A DNA stretch of 7,325 bases from UKL13-2 sp043768625 (GCA_043768625.1 JAYVKG010000258.1:1-7325); one strand, 5' to 3'. Positions 1 to 7,209 are shown, numbered from the stretch's first letter. Notes: generated by a model not told the origin, from the sequence alone. Made by a program: numbers and translations.

Positions 1-1
1 A

Positions 2-1762
2 ACCACGCTGGTCGACAAACTCCTCCATCAAGCGGGCTCGTTTGCCGCGCACCAGCATATTGCTGAACGGGTGATGGATTCCAACGATCTAGAAAAAGAG
101 CGCGGGATAACGATCCTCGCCAAGAATACCGCCATTGATTACCAGGGCGTGCATATCAACATCGTCGACACGCCGGGACACGCCGATTTTGGCGGTGAAG
201 TTGAGCGTGTTTTGTCGATGGTCGACAGTGTGCTGCTACTGGTAGATGCGGTTGAAGGACCGATGCCGCAGACGCGCTTTGTGACCAAGAAGGCATTGGC
301 GCTGGGTTTGCGCCCCATTGTGGTGGTGAACAAGATTGACCGCGAAGGCGCGCGTCCCGATTGGGTAGTCAATCACACCTTCGAATTGATGGACAAACTA
401 AATGCTACCGAAGCCCAGCTGGATTTTCCGATTGTCTACGCGTCTGCCTTGAACGGCTGGGCAACCCTCGACTGGAAACAGCCCGCGACCGACATGCGTG
501 CGCTGCTTGATACCATTTTGAAACACGTACCGGTGCCAGACGCCGATACGGAAGGCTCGCTGCAACTGCAGATCTCGGCGCTCGATTACTCCAGCTACGT
601 CGGGCGCATCGGCATTGGACGTATCCGTCGCGGCAAAATCAAATCCGGCTCGGAAGTGATGTTGCTCAGCGGCGGCAAAACACCCAAACGGGTGAGAGTG
701 AACCAGGTGCAGAGCTTCCAGGGCTTGAACAAAGTGCCGATGGAAGTCGCCGAGGCCGGCGAAATTGTATTGATCAACGGCATCGACGACCTGTCGATCG
801 GCTGCACCATTGCCAGCACCGAGAATCCCGAAGCGCTGCCGCTGCTGGGCGTGGATGAACCTACCTTGACGATGAATTTCCAGGTCAATACGTCTCCGTT
901 TGCTGGCCAGGAAGGCAAATTTGTCACGTCGAGGCAAATTCGTGAGCGCCTCGACAGAGAGTTGCTCGTCAACGTCGCATTACGCGTCGAAGAAACCGAG
1001 GATACCGATGTGTTTCTGGTCTCCGGACGTGGTGAATTGCATCTGACGATTTTGCTTGAGAACATGCGTCGCGAAGGCTATGAACTAGCCGTCGGCAAAC
1101 CGCGGGTGGTAATGAAAGACATCGACGGCGAGCAATGCGAGCCTTATGAAATGCTCACCGTCGATGTCGAAGATACCAATCAGGGCGTGGTGATGGAAGC
1201 GTTGGGGCAACGCAAGGCAGATTTGCTCGATATGGTGCCGGACGGGCGCGGGCGGGTGCGGTTGGACTACCGCATTCCAGCGCGTGGCTTGATTGGCTTT
1301 CAGACCGACTTCATGAATATGACGCGCGGTACCGGCATCAAGAGCCATGTGTTCGACGAGTACGCAGCGCTGCGAGGCGATCTGCCTTCACGTCGAAATG
1401 GCGTCCTGATTTCTGGCGAACAGGGTGAAGCCGTGGCCTATGCGCTGTGGAAACTGCAGGATCGTGGCCGCATGTTTGTCTCGCCGGGAGAGCGTCTGTA
1501 CAACGGCATGGTAATCGGTATTCACAGCCGCGATAACGATCTGGTGGTCAATCCCATCAAGGGCAAGCAACTGACTAACGTGCGTTCGTCGGGTACCGAT
1601 GAAGCGGTTGCGCTGGTACCGCCAATCAGCATGTCACTGGAAAGCGCGATTGAATTTATTGATGACGATGAATTGGTCGAAATCACGCCGAAAAACATTC
1701 GTATTCGTAAGCGATTCCTGCTGGAACATGAGCGCAAAAAAGCGAGTAGAGAAGCGGCGTAG
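2..1762 (+). CDS. typA: Translational GTPase TypA/BipA (5' end outside window)
   Basis: TypA (BipA) is a cytoplasmic GTPase of the EF-G/LepA family that binds the ribosome and affects large-subunit assembly and stress or low-temperature growth (family knowledge). The reading frame is open from base 2, whose first codon is the Thr that follows the Gly-Lys of the P-loop. By comparison with E. coli TypA about 18 residues are missing, giving a full length near 604 aa, normal for the family. Visible landmarks are the switch I stretch ERGITILAKNTA, the G3 motif DTPGH (bases 167-181), the G4 motif NKID (329-340) and YASALNG as the G5 region. They are followed by the family's RVEETED, SGRGELHL and RIPARGLIGF segments and a C-terminus with ELVEITPKNIRIRKR. 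The internal GTG at 71 and ATG at 74 are not the true start, because family sequence continues upstream to the window edge. No frameshift is seen. Identification is essentially certain. Confidence 0.97.
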   Translation, partial: TTLVDKLLHQAGSFAAHQHIAERVMDSNDLEKERGITILAKNTAIDYQGVHINIVDTPGHADFGGEVERVLSMVDSVLLLVDAVEGPMPQTRFVTKKALALGLRPIVVVNKIDREGARPDWVVNHTFELMDKLNATEAQLDFPIVYASALNGWATLDWKQPATDMRALLDTILKHVPVPDADTEGSLQLQISALDYSSYVGRIGIGRIRRGKIKSGSEVMLLSGGKTPKRVRVNQVQSFQGLNKVPMEVAEAGEIVLINGIDDLSIGCTIASTENPEALPLLGVDEPTLTMNFQVNTSPFAGQEGKFVTSRQIRERLDRELLVNVALRVEETEDTDVFLVSGRGELHLTILLENMRREGYELAVGKPRVVMKDIDGEQCEPYEMLTVDVEDTNQGVVMEALGQRKADLLDMVPDGRGRVRLDYRIPARGLIGFQTDFMNMTRGTGIKSHVFDEYAALRGDLPSRRNGVLISGEQGEAVAYALWKLQDRGRMFVSPGERLYNGMVIGIHSRDNDLVVNPIKGKQLTNVRSSGTDEAVALVPPISMSLESAIEFIDDDELVEITPKNIRIRKRFLLEHERKKASREAA

Positions 1763-1782
1763 TTATTGCGAAAGATGTAGAT

Positions 1783-1794
1783 CGCCAATTGGCG
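1783..1794. repeat. Perfect 12-bp palindrome between typA and rmuC
   Basis: CGCCAATTGGCG reads identically on both strands and sits 20 bp after the typA stop and 58 bp before the rmuC start. It has no loop and no following T-run, so it is not a typical intrinsic terminator. The symmetry would suit a dimeric DNA-binding protein, but one isolated palindrome this short can be chance. The rest of the 90-bp gap shows only a weak GGCT-GCGG-AGCC stem-loop (1814-1825). Confidence 0.4.
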
Positions 1795-1835
1795 CGGCAC
1801 TCAGGCCAGAAATGGCTGCGGAGCCGCACCAGCGC

Positions 1836-1841
1836 TATAGA
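1836..1841 (+). promoter_or_regulatory. Possible -10 element upstream of rmuC
   Basis: TATAGA resembles a sigma-70 -10 hexamer and lies 11 nt before the rmuC ATG. The hexamer expected 17 bp upstream (TGGCTG, 1813-1818) matches the -35 consensus poorly. If it is used, the transcript would have an extremely short leader, which would fit the lack of a Shine-Dalgarno sequence before rmuC. This is a weak, purely sequence-based call. Confidence 0.2.
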
Positions 1842-1852
1842 TTGAATCTGGC

Positions 1853-3232
1853 ATGGACATACAATCCTGGGGCATAGTGCTGTTGGTGTCGGTAATCTCC
1901 ATGGCGCTGGCGATGGTGTGGCTAATATTTTCTGTCAAAAAACATGATCCGCAATGGCTTGAAGCCGCACAGGAATTGCGTCATCGCGCGATGCTTACCG
2001 ATCTTTCTGACGGTCTGGCCAAGCATAGCGACCGCATCGCCACCAGCCAGAACGACGCCACCGAACGCTTGCGCCAGTCGTTTTCGACCCTGCAACAGGA
2101 GCAGTCCAAAAATCTCGCCGGCAATCGCGAAGAACTCATCAGGCAACTCGCCATGCTGAATCTGGAATTGCAGCAGCGGCAGGATACGCTGAAAGCGGCA
2201 ATGCTCGGTGGCACGCTCGCGACATTGAGTGAACAGGGGCTTGCCCAGCAGCAATCGATTGAGGCGACGATGCGCCTGGTCACCGGCCAGATCACGGCGA
2301 CCATCGACAGGCTCACCAAATCCACCGACTCGCGGCTGGCCGAAATCGGCGGCAAGGTCACCGAGCGCTTGGACGAAGGCTTCAAAAAAACCAACGATAC
2401 GTTCGTGAGCGTGATGTCGCGCCTTGCCACGATCGATGAAGCGCAAAAGAAACTCGACGGCCTCACCACCAACGTCGTGAGCCTGCAGCAATTGCTCGGT
2501 GACAAACGCTCGCGCGGCGCGTTCGGCGAAGTGCAGCTGGAGACCATTATTCGCAACGTGCTGCCAGAATCTTCATTCGAGTTTCAATACAGCTTTGCCT
2601 ACGCCGGGCACGATGTGCGCGCCGACTGTGTACTGAAACTGCCCGACCCGGTGGGCCTGATCGCGGTTGATTCCAAATTTCCGCTGGAAAATTACGAACG
2701 CATGATTTCTGACGGGCCGGATCGCGCCACACCCGCGATGTTCAAAGCCGACGTAAAAAAACATATTGAGGCAATCTCGTCGAAATACATCATTCCCAAC
2801 GTGACGTCAGAGGGTGCGGTGATGTTCATTCCAGCCGAGGCGGTGTTCGCGGAGATTCACGCGCATCATCGCGATCTGGTGGAATACGCACAGACTCGTC
2901 GCGTGTGGATAGTTTCGCCCACGACGATGATGGCGGTGTTGAATACGGCGCGCGCGGTGCTCAAGGATGTCGATACACGAAAACAGATTCACATCATCAA
3001 GGACGAACTCGGCAAACTCGGCAAAGAATTTTCACGATTTGACGAACGCATGAAAAAGCTGGCCGACCATATTCGTCAGGCAAACGACGATGTCAAGGAT
3101 GTGGCCGTTACCAGCAAAAAAATCAGCGACCGTTTTTCCTCGATTGAAAAAGTGGAACTCGAGCATCCGCAGCTGGACGATGAGGCGTCCAAACCCGCAC
3201 TTACACTGGTCAAATCCGACCCCGATATTTAG
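1853..3232 (+). CDS. rmuC: DNA recombination protein RmuC homologue, membrane-anchored
   Basis: RmuC-family proteins limit recombination at inverted repeats in E. coli; the biochemical activity is not firmly established and a PD-(D/E)XK nuclease-like fold has been proposed. The 459-aa length is close to the E. coli protein. Residues about 6-28 form one hydrophobic segment (IVLLVSVISMALAMVWLIF) followed by Lys-Lys, suggesting an inner-membrane anchor with the rest in the cytoplasm. Residues about 33-210 are polar, Gln/Glu/Arg-rich and probably coiled coil. The RmuC domain starts near the RGAFGE motif (221-226) and includes RAD (Asp258) and VDSKFP (Asp273, Lys275), which could be the nuclease-like acidic/Lys residues. 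The C-terminus holds another helical, charged segment. The ATG at 1853 is the first possible ATG because an in-frame TAG lies at 1838-1840; no clear ribosome binding site precedes it. The gene ends 23 bp before the peptidase gene, so co-transcription is possible. Confidence 0.93.
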   Translation: MDIQSWGIVLLVSVISMALAMVWLIFSVKKHDPQWLEAAQELRHRAMLTDLSDGLAKHSDRIATSQNDATERLRQSFSTLQQEQSKNLAGNREELIRQLAMLNLELQQRQDTLKAAMLGGTLATLSEQGLAQQQSIEATMRLVTGQITATIDRLTKSTDSRLAEIGGKVTERLDEGFKKTNDTFVSVMSRLATIDEAQKKLDGLTTNVVSLQQLLGDKRSRGAFGEVQLETIIRNVLPESSFEFQYSFAYAGHDVRADCVLKLPDPVGLIAVDSKFPLENYERMISDGPDRATPAMFKADVKKHIEAISSKYIIPNVTSEGAVMFIPAEAVFAEIHAHHRDLVEYAQTRRVWIVSPTTMMAVLNTARAVLKDVDTRKQIHIIKDELGKLGKEFSRFDERMKKLADHIRQANDDVKDVAVTSKKISDRFSSIEKVELEHPQLDDEASKPALTLVKSDPDI

Positions 3233-3255
3233 TAATTTTTCCCGAACCTAAATTT

Positions 3256-5418
3256 ATGAAAAAATTTATCCTTACTTTATCCGCACTTTTGTCCATGTCC
3301 TCAATTGCCCAAAACATCTCCGCACCCCAAACGCGCAAATCCGATCACCTCGACACCTATCACGGCACGAGCATTGCCGATCCCTATCGCTGGCTTGAAG
3401 ACGACAACAGCGAAGAAACCAAGGCGTGGGTGAAAACACAAAACGCCGTCACCGACAAATATCTGGCGGCGCTTCCGCAGCGCGAACCGGTCAAAAAGCT
3501 TTTTAAAGCGTTTTTTAACTATGAGAAATTCGGCACGCCATTCAAGGAAGGTGGCCGCTATTTCTACACCCGCAATGACGGCCTCCAGCAGCAGGCTGTG
3601 CTGTACATGGTCAAGGCACTCAATGATTCGCCGCAGGTCGCGCTTGACCCGAATACCCTTTCGATCGATGGCACCGTCGCGACCACCGGCACTGTCGTCA
3701 GTCGCGACGGCAAATATCTTGCCTACGGGGTCGCCAGCGGTGGCTCGGATTGGCAGGAATGGAAAGTGCGTGACCTGACGACGGGCGAGGACCTGCCCGA
3801 CCTCATCAAATGGGTAAAATTCTCCAACGCCGAATGGACTCCGGATAGCCTGGGATTCTTTTATTCACGCTATGACGCACCCAAGGATGGCGAAACACTC
3901 ACCGGCAGCAATTATTATCAAAAACTTTATTATCACCGGCTCGGCGCCGATCAGTCGGCAGACGCTCTGGTCTATGAAAACAAGCAGCAAAAGGAGTGGG
4001 GATTCGGTGCCATTGTCACCGATGACGGAACCAGATTGCTGATCAATGTCTGGAAGGGTTCGGGCCGCAAAAATGGCCTGTTATGGCTGCCCTTAAAAAA
4101 CCGCGGATACGCCGCCTCTCCCGGAGACGCTATCCCGATTACGCTCGAGTTCGATGCCGAATACAGCGCGGTTGGCAGCAGCGGAAACACGCTTTGGGTA
4201 AAAACTGATCTGGACGCAGCCAAAGGCCGCATCATCGCCATCGACCTCTCGGCGCCGCAGCGCAAAAACTGGAAAACATTGATCGCGGCGCGTGAAGAGA
4301 CCCTGACCGGGGCAAGTGCCGTTGGCGAACACTTGTTCGTGCAGTATTTGAAAGATGCCGCGACCGAAGTGCGTGAGCACGCCAGCGATGGGAAGTTGCT
4401 TCGTGTGGTGTCTTTGCCGGGTATCGGCACCGCCAGCGGTTTTGGCGGCCGCATTGACGCACAGGAACTGTTCTACAGCTATCAAAGCCTGACGACCCCG
4501 GCAGAGATTTACCGCTATGACGTGAAATCAGGCAAGTCGACGCTGTTCAAGAAACCAAAAACCGCGTTTAACGCCACTGAGTTTGAAACGCACCAAGCCT
4601 TTGTGACCAGCAAGGACGGCACTCGACTGCCGATTTTTATTGCCCACAAAAAGGGCATCAAACTCGATGGCAGCAACCCGACTATTTTGTATGGCTATGG
4701 TGGATTCAACGTTAACGAAACGCCTACCTATCGAGTCACCGCTGCGGTGTGGATGCAAATGGGCGGCGTTTACGTCACCACCTGTTTGCGTGGTGGCGGC
4801 GAATACGGCGCCGCTTGGCACGATGCCGGCACCAAACTGAACAAGCAGAACGTATTCGACGATTTCATTGCCAGCGCCGAATGGCTGATCGCCAACAAGT
4901 ACACATCGCCCGCCAGGTTGGCGATCAATGGTGGCTCCAATGGGGGATTGCTGGTGGGGGCAGTATTGAATCAGCGCCCCGAATTGTTCGCCGCCGCAGT
5001 GCCGCAGGTTGGTGTAATGGATATGTTGCGGTTTCACAAATTCACCATCGGCTGGGCTTGGGTATCGGACTACGGTTCGTCGGACGACGCAAATGAATTC
5101 AAAGCTTTGCGGGCATACTCGCCACTGCATAACGTGCAGCGCGGCAAAACTTATCCGCCGACGTTGATCATGACCGCCGATCATGACGACCGCGTGGTGC
5201 CGGCGCACAGCTTCAAATACGCGGCAGAAATGCAGGACGCCGCGAATTCAATTCGTCAGCCCGTGGGGCCGGGTCGTGGCGCAGCAAGCGGCCCCATCCT
5301 TGCCCGTATCGAAACCCAAGCTGGGCACGGCGCCGGCACGCCGACGTCAAAAATCATTGACGAGCGCGGTGATTTGCTTGCGTTCCTGGCCAACGCATTG
5401 AAGCTGCAAGTGGAGTAA
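3256..5418 (+). CDS. Secreted prolyl oligopeptidase (peptidase family S9A)
   Basis: Prolyl oligopeptidases cleave short peptides after proline. This 720-aa protein begins with a classic signal peptide (MKK, hydrophobic core about 4-14, probable cleavage after SSIA at residue 18), so it should act in the periplasm. The mature N-terminus has the S9A signature DPYRWLED. Residues about 90-440 correspond to the seven-bladed propeller that gates substrate size, and about 450-720 to the alpha/beta hydrolase domain. Active-site residues are all present by comparison with pig POP: oxyanion Tyr481 in YGYGGFN, nucleophile Ser561 in GGSNGG, Trp602 in GWAW (proline stacking), Asp644 and Arg646 in DHDDRV, and His691 in GHGAG. 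A Gly/Pro/Arg-rich stretch (about 669-680) just before the His strand appears longer than in the pig enzyme. The ATG follows rmuC by 23 bp without a convincing ribosome binding site. No intrinsic terminator is seen after the stop. No functional link to neighbours is evident. Confidence 0.96.
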   Translation: MKKFILTLSALLSMSSIAQNISAPQTRKSDHLDTYHGTSIADPYRWLEDDNSEETKAWVKTQNAVTDKYLAALPQREPVKKLFKAFFNYEKFGTPFKEGGRYFYTRNDGLQQQAVLYMVKALNDSPQVALDPNTLSIDGTVATTGTVVSRDGKYLAYGVASGGSDWQEWKVRDLTTGEDLPDLIKWVKFSNAEWTPDSLGFFYSRYDAPKDGETLTGSNYYQKLYYHRLGADQSADALVYENKQQKEWGFGAIVTDDGTRLLINVWKGSGRKNGLLWLPLKNRGYAASPGDAIPITLEFDAEYSAVGSSGNTLWVKTDLDAAKGRIIAIDLSAPQRKNWKTLIAAREETLTGASAVGEHLFVQYLKDAATEVREHASDGKLLRVVSLPGIGTASGFGGRIDAQELFYSYQSLTTPAEIYRYDVKSGKSTLFKKPKTAFNATEFETHQAFVTSKDGTRLPIFIAHKKGIKLDGSNPTILYGYGGFNVNETPTYRVTAAVWMQMGGVYVTTCLRGGGEYGAAWHDAGTKLNKQNVFDDFIASAEWLIANKYTSPARLAINGGSNGGLLVGAVLNQRPELFAAAVPQVGVMDMLRFHKFTIGWAWVSDYGSSDDANEFKALRAYSPLHNVQRGKTYPPTLIMTADHDDRVVPAHSFKYAAEMQDAANSIRQPVGPGRGAASGPILARIETQAGHGAGTPTSKIIDERGDLLAFLANALKLQVE

Positions 5419-5452
5419 AGGTGCTTGGTACCCGCGCTCCCCTTTTCCGTGC

Positions 5453-5491
5453 ATGGTTGCAGGAGGCATTTCTGCTAAATTGACGTTATGA
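5453..5491 (+). other. Possible 12-codon leader ORF overlapping the mobB start
   Basis: An ATG at 5453 opens a 12-codon frame (MVAGGISAKLTL) whose TGA stop at 5489-5491 overlaps the mobB ATG at 5488 in the form ATGA. This arrangement would allow translational coupling to mobB, whose own ribosome binding site is badly spaced. No ribosome binding site is visible before the small ORF itself, and a frame this short arises easily by chance, so it is recorded as a possibility only. Confidence 0.15.
5461..5487 (+). promoter_or_regulatory. mobB leader: distant AGGAGG and extended -10-like element
   Basis: A perfect Shine-Dalgarno core AGGAGG (5461-5466) lies 21 nt upstream of the mobB ATG, well beyond usual spacing. 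Between them is TGCTAAATT (5473-5481), which resembles an extended -10 promoter element (TGn plus TAAATT, 4 of 6 to consensus) ending 6 nt before the ATG. No good -35 is seen at 16-18 bp. Either the AGGAGG serves a different start, or transcription begins near the ATG and gives a nearly leaderless mRNA. An in-frame TAA at 5476-5478 prevents an upstream ATG, GTG or TTG start; only a rare ATT (5479) would fit. Confidence 0.3.
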
Positions 5492-6024
5492 AGACCATTG
5501 GCATCGCGGGCTATTCCGGTAGCGGCAAAACCACTTTGATCGAGAAAGTCATTCCCTGTCTCGTCATGGAGGGTTTTCGCGTCTCGCTCATCAAGCACGC
5601 GCATCACGAATTCGATCTTGATCAACCGGGAAAGGATTCGCATCGCCATCGGCTGGCCGGTGCCACCGAAGTGCTGGTTACGTCGAGCCAGCGTTGGGCG
5701 CTGATGCACGAATTACGTGGCGAGGCCGAGCCGACACTGGCACAACAGCTGCAGCATTTCTCAGCCTGCGATATGGTGATCGTTGAAGGCTGGAAACACC
5801 AGGCCATGCCGAAAATTGAAGTGCACCGCAAACTGTCCGGGAAGCCACTGCTGTTTCCCGATGACCCGTCGGTGATCGCGGTCGCCAGTGATGAATCCCT
5901 TGCCACCATACTTCCGCAGTTTGACCTCGACGACGCCGAGGCAGTTGCACGGTTCATCGTCACCTATCTGGGTTTACGCAGATTGACGACCGCCGCGAAG
6001 CCGTCAATCCACGTGGTGAAATAA
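5488..6024 (+). CDS. mobB: Molybdopterin-guanine dinucleotide accessory GTPase MobB
   Basis: MobB is a small cytoplasmic GTP-binding protein that assists MobA in attaching GMP to molybdopterin, forming the bis-MGD cofactor used by many molybdoenzymes. It is dispensable in E. coli. The 178-aa length matches the family (about 175). The P-loop is GYSGSGKT (residues 8-15), followed by the MobB-typical LIKHAHHEFDLDQPGKDS (about 34-51), the QRWALM segment (68-73) and VIVEGWKH (97-104), where the acidic residue is Walker B-like. PSVIAVASD (about 128-136) matches a conserved C-terminal segment. The ATG at 5488 is forced by the in-frame stop at 5476-5478. The gene ends in TAATG, sharing one base with the moaD start, so moaD translation is probably coupled. 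Neither mobA nor moeA is present in the window. Confidence 0.95.
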   Translation: MKTIGIAGYSGSGKTTLIEKVIPCLVMEGFRVSLIKHAHHEFDLDQPGKDSHRHRLAGATEVLVTSSQRWALMHELRGEAEPTLAQQLQHFSACDMVIVEGWKHQAMPKIEVHRKLSGKPLLFPDDPSVIAVASDESLATILPQFDLDDAEAVARFIVTYLGLRRLTTAAKPSIHVVK

Positions 6025-6275
6025 TGTTAAGCGTCCTGTATTTTGCAAGTCTGCGCGAAGCGTTCGGCAAGGAAAATGAAAAAATGGCGTTGCCGGTGCC
6101 TGCCGAGGTGAACGGGCTCATTGCCGCACTGCGCGCGCGCGGCGGTGTCTGGAGCGAGGCACTGGGCGCAGACAAACGCTGGCGGGTCGCGGTCAATCAG
6201 GAGATGGCAGCGATGAATACGCCGCTAAAACCCGGTGACGAAGTGGCTATATTTCCGCCGGTGACTGGTGGCTGA
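6024..6275 (+). CDS. moaD: Molybdopterin synthase small subunit MoaD (sulfur carrier)
   Basis: MoaD is a ubiquitin-fold sulfur carrier. Its C-terminal glycine is adenylated by MoeB, receives sulfur as a thiocarboxylate and donates it to cyclic pyranopterin monophosphate within the MoaD-MoaE synthase. The 83-aa protein starts LSVLYFASLRE, the usual MoaD beginning with the conserved FA.LRE, and has the KPGDEVAIFPPVTGG ending with the required terminal Gly-Gly (82-83) intact. The length is normal. The ATG at 6024 overlaps the mobB stop (TAATG), and only a weak GGTGA lies 4 nt upstream, consistent with coupling. moaE follows after 30 bp, and the two products form one enzyme. Confidence 0.95.
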   Translation: MLSVLYFASLREAFGKENEKMALPVPAEVNGLIAALRARGGVWSEALGADKRWRVAVNQEMAAMNTPLKPGDEVAIFPPVTGG

Positions 6276-6305
6276 AAAAAGTTTCCGGGGACACTGCCAA
6301 ACAAT

Positions 6306-6785
6306 ATGTTCAATATTCTCGTTCAAACGCATGATTTCGTTGTCGGCGCTGAAGTGCATGCCATGAGACGCAACAACAATCCCAAAATCGGTGCCATTGT
6401 TTCATTCGTTGGTCTTGCGCGCGACATCAATGACGGTATAGCGGTGTCCAATTTGACCCTTGAACATTATCCGGCGATGACGCAAAAAGCACTGGCCAGT
6501 ATTGTTGACCAGGCAAGTGCGCGCTGGGACGTGATCGATGCCACCGTGATTCACCGCGTCGGCACGTTGAAGCCCACCGATCAAATTGTGCTGGTGGTCA
6601 TTGCCAGCGGACATCGCAGCGACGCATTTCAGGCCTGCGAATTCATCATGGATTTTCTGAAGACCCGTGCACCGTTCTGGAAAAAAGAAACCACTGCGCG
6701 CGGCGAGCGCTGGGTCGAAGCAAAAAAGAGTGACGAGGTGGCGTCATCGCGTTGGCACGGCGACGATAACTTGTGGAGAAAATGA
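6306..6785 (+). CDS. moaE: Molybdopterin synthase catalytic subunit MoaE
   Basis: MoaE is the large subunit of molybdopterin synthase. Dimeric MoaE accepts the C-terminal tail of MoaD and builds the dithiolene of molybdopterin from cyclic pyranopterin monophosphate in the cytoplasm. The 159-aa protein carries the family signatures AIVSFVGLARD, LTLEHYPAMT, VIHRVG, SGHRSDAF and LKTRAPFWKKE. Arg39, His103, Arg104, Lys119 and Lys126 fall at the same numbers as the E. coli active-site residues, so the enzyme should be functional. The ATG at 6306 is the first ATG in frame after the stop at 6273-6275. GGGGA at 6287-6291 is rather far (14 nt) to be an ideal ribosome binding site. The C-terminus has a short extension past SSRW. 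The stop codon overlaps the next gene's ATG by four bases (ATGA). Confidence 0.96.
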   Translation: MFNILVQTHDFVVGAEVHAMRRNNNPKIGAIVSFVGLARDINDGIAVSNLTLEHYPAMTQKALASIVDQASARWDVIDATVIHRVGTLKPTDQIVLVVIASGHRSDAFQACEFIMDFLKTRAPFWKKETTARGERWVEAKKSDEVASSRWHGDDNLWRK

Positions 6786-7156
6786 ACGTGGCGCACAAAA
6801 ATGTTCTGGGTGGCGAATTGGAAAGCTGCTGCACCGCACCGATGACGGGTTATTTCCGCGACGGCCACTGCCGTACCGACGATAGCGATCAAGGTTCACA
6901 TACCGTTTGCGCGCGGATGACCGATGAATTTTTGGCTTTCAGCAAAAACACCGGCAATGACCTCTCCACGCCGCATCCGGAGTTTGGTTTTCCCGGCTTG
7001 AAAGCCGGCGACAAGTGGTGCGTTTGCGTGGCACGATGGGAGGACGCTTTCCTCGCCGGTGTCGCGCCGCGCATCGTACTGGCGGCTACCCATGAACGCG
7101 CGCTTGATGTAGTGGAGCTTGAGGAACTGAAGGCGCATGCGTTGGACTTGAATTAA
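6782..7156 (+). CDS. DUF2237-family protein, six cysteines, function unknown
   Basis: This 124-aa soluble protein matches the DUF2237 (COG3651) pattern as recalled: KNVLGGELE near the start, PMTGYFRDGHC, HTVCARMTDEFLAFSK, GNDLSTPHPEFGFPGLKAGDKWCVC and a C-terminal APRIVLAATHERAL. No function is established for the family to my knowledge. Cysteines lie at 16, 17, 30, 43, 80 and 82, several inside the most conserved motifs, which suggests metal binding or redox/sulfur chemistry (inference). There is no signal peptide or membrane segment. The ATG at 6782 overlaps the moaE stop as ATGA, with GGAG (6775-6778) only 3 nt upstream. GTG at 6788 (better spaced, 9 nt) and GTG at 6773 are alternative in-frame starts. 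The overlap suggests co-translation with moaE, and hence a possible accessory role in molybdenum-cofactor or sulfur metabolism. Genome context alone cannot prove this. Confidence 0.88.
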   Translation: MNVAHKNVLGGELESCCTAPMTGYFRDGHCRTDDSDQGSHTVCARMTDEFLAFSKNTGNDLSTPHPEFGFPGLKAGDKWCVCVARWEDAFLAGVAPRIVLAATHERALDVVELEELKAHALDLN

Positions 7157-7209
7157 CGACGCGGCGTTGGGCTGCAGGGGGCGCTGTCGGTTACCAGTCC
7201 CGGCATTGC

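Noticed and set aside
398..1065. Overlapping - strand open frames within typA
   Set aside because: They run antisense to unmistakable TypA sequence, and their translations resemble no known family.
1599..1877. 92-codon + strand frame overlapping the typA end and the rmuC start
   Set aside because: Most of it lies out of frame within typA and its product is unlike any known family.
1922..2556. Two - strand open frames of about 190 codons inside rmuC
   Set aside because: They occupy different frames over the same stretch, antisense to a good RmuC coding sequence; both are coding shadows.
3201..3231. Possible promoter (TTACAC and TATTTA) at the end of rmuC for the peptidase gene
   Set aside because: The -35 match is poor and the 19-bp spacing is not ideal, so it is not supported.
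4528..5208. Long open frame (226 codons) on the - strand inside the peptidase gene
   Set aside because: It is wholly antisense to the most conserved, catalytic part of the S9A peptidase. The translation is low-complexity His/Gln/Arg-rich with no recognisable domain, as expected for a shadow of GC-rich coding DNA.
5419..5487. Molybdenum-cofactor riboswitch upstream of mobB
   Set aside because: The gap is only 69 bp and lacks the extended paired structure expected for that riboswitch class, which is normally found before moaA or transporter genes.
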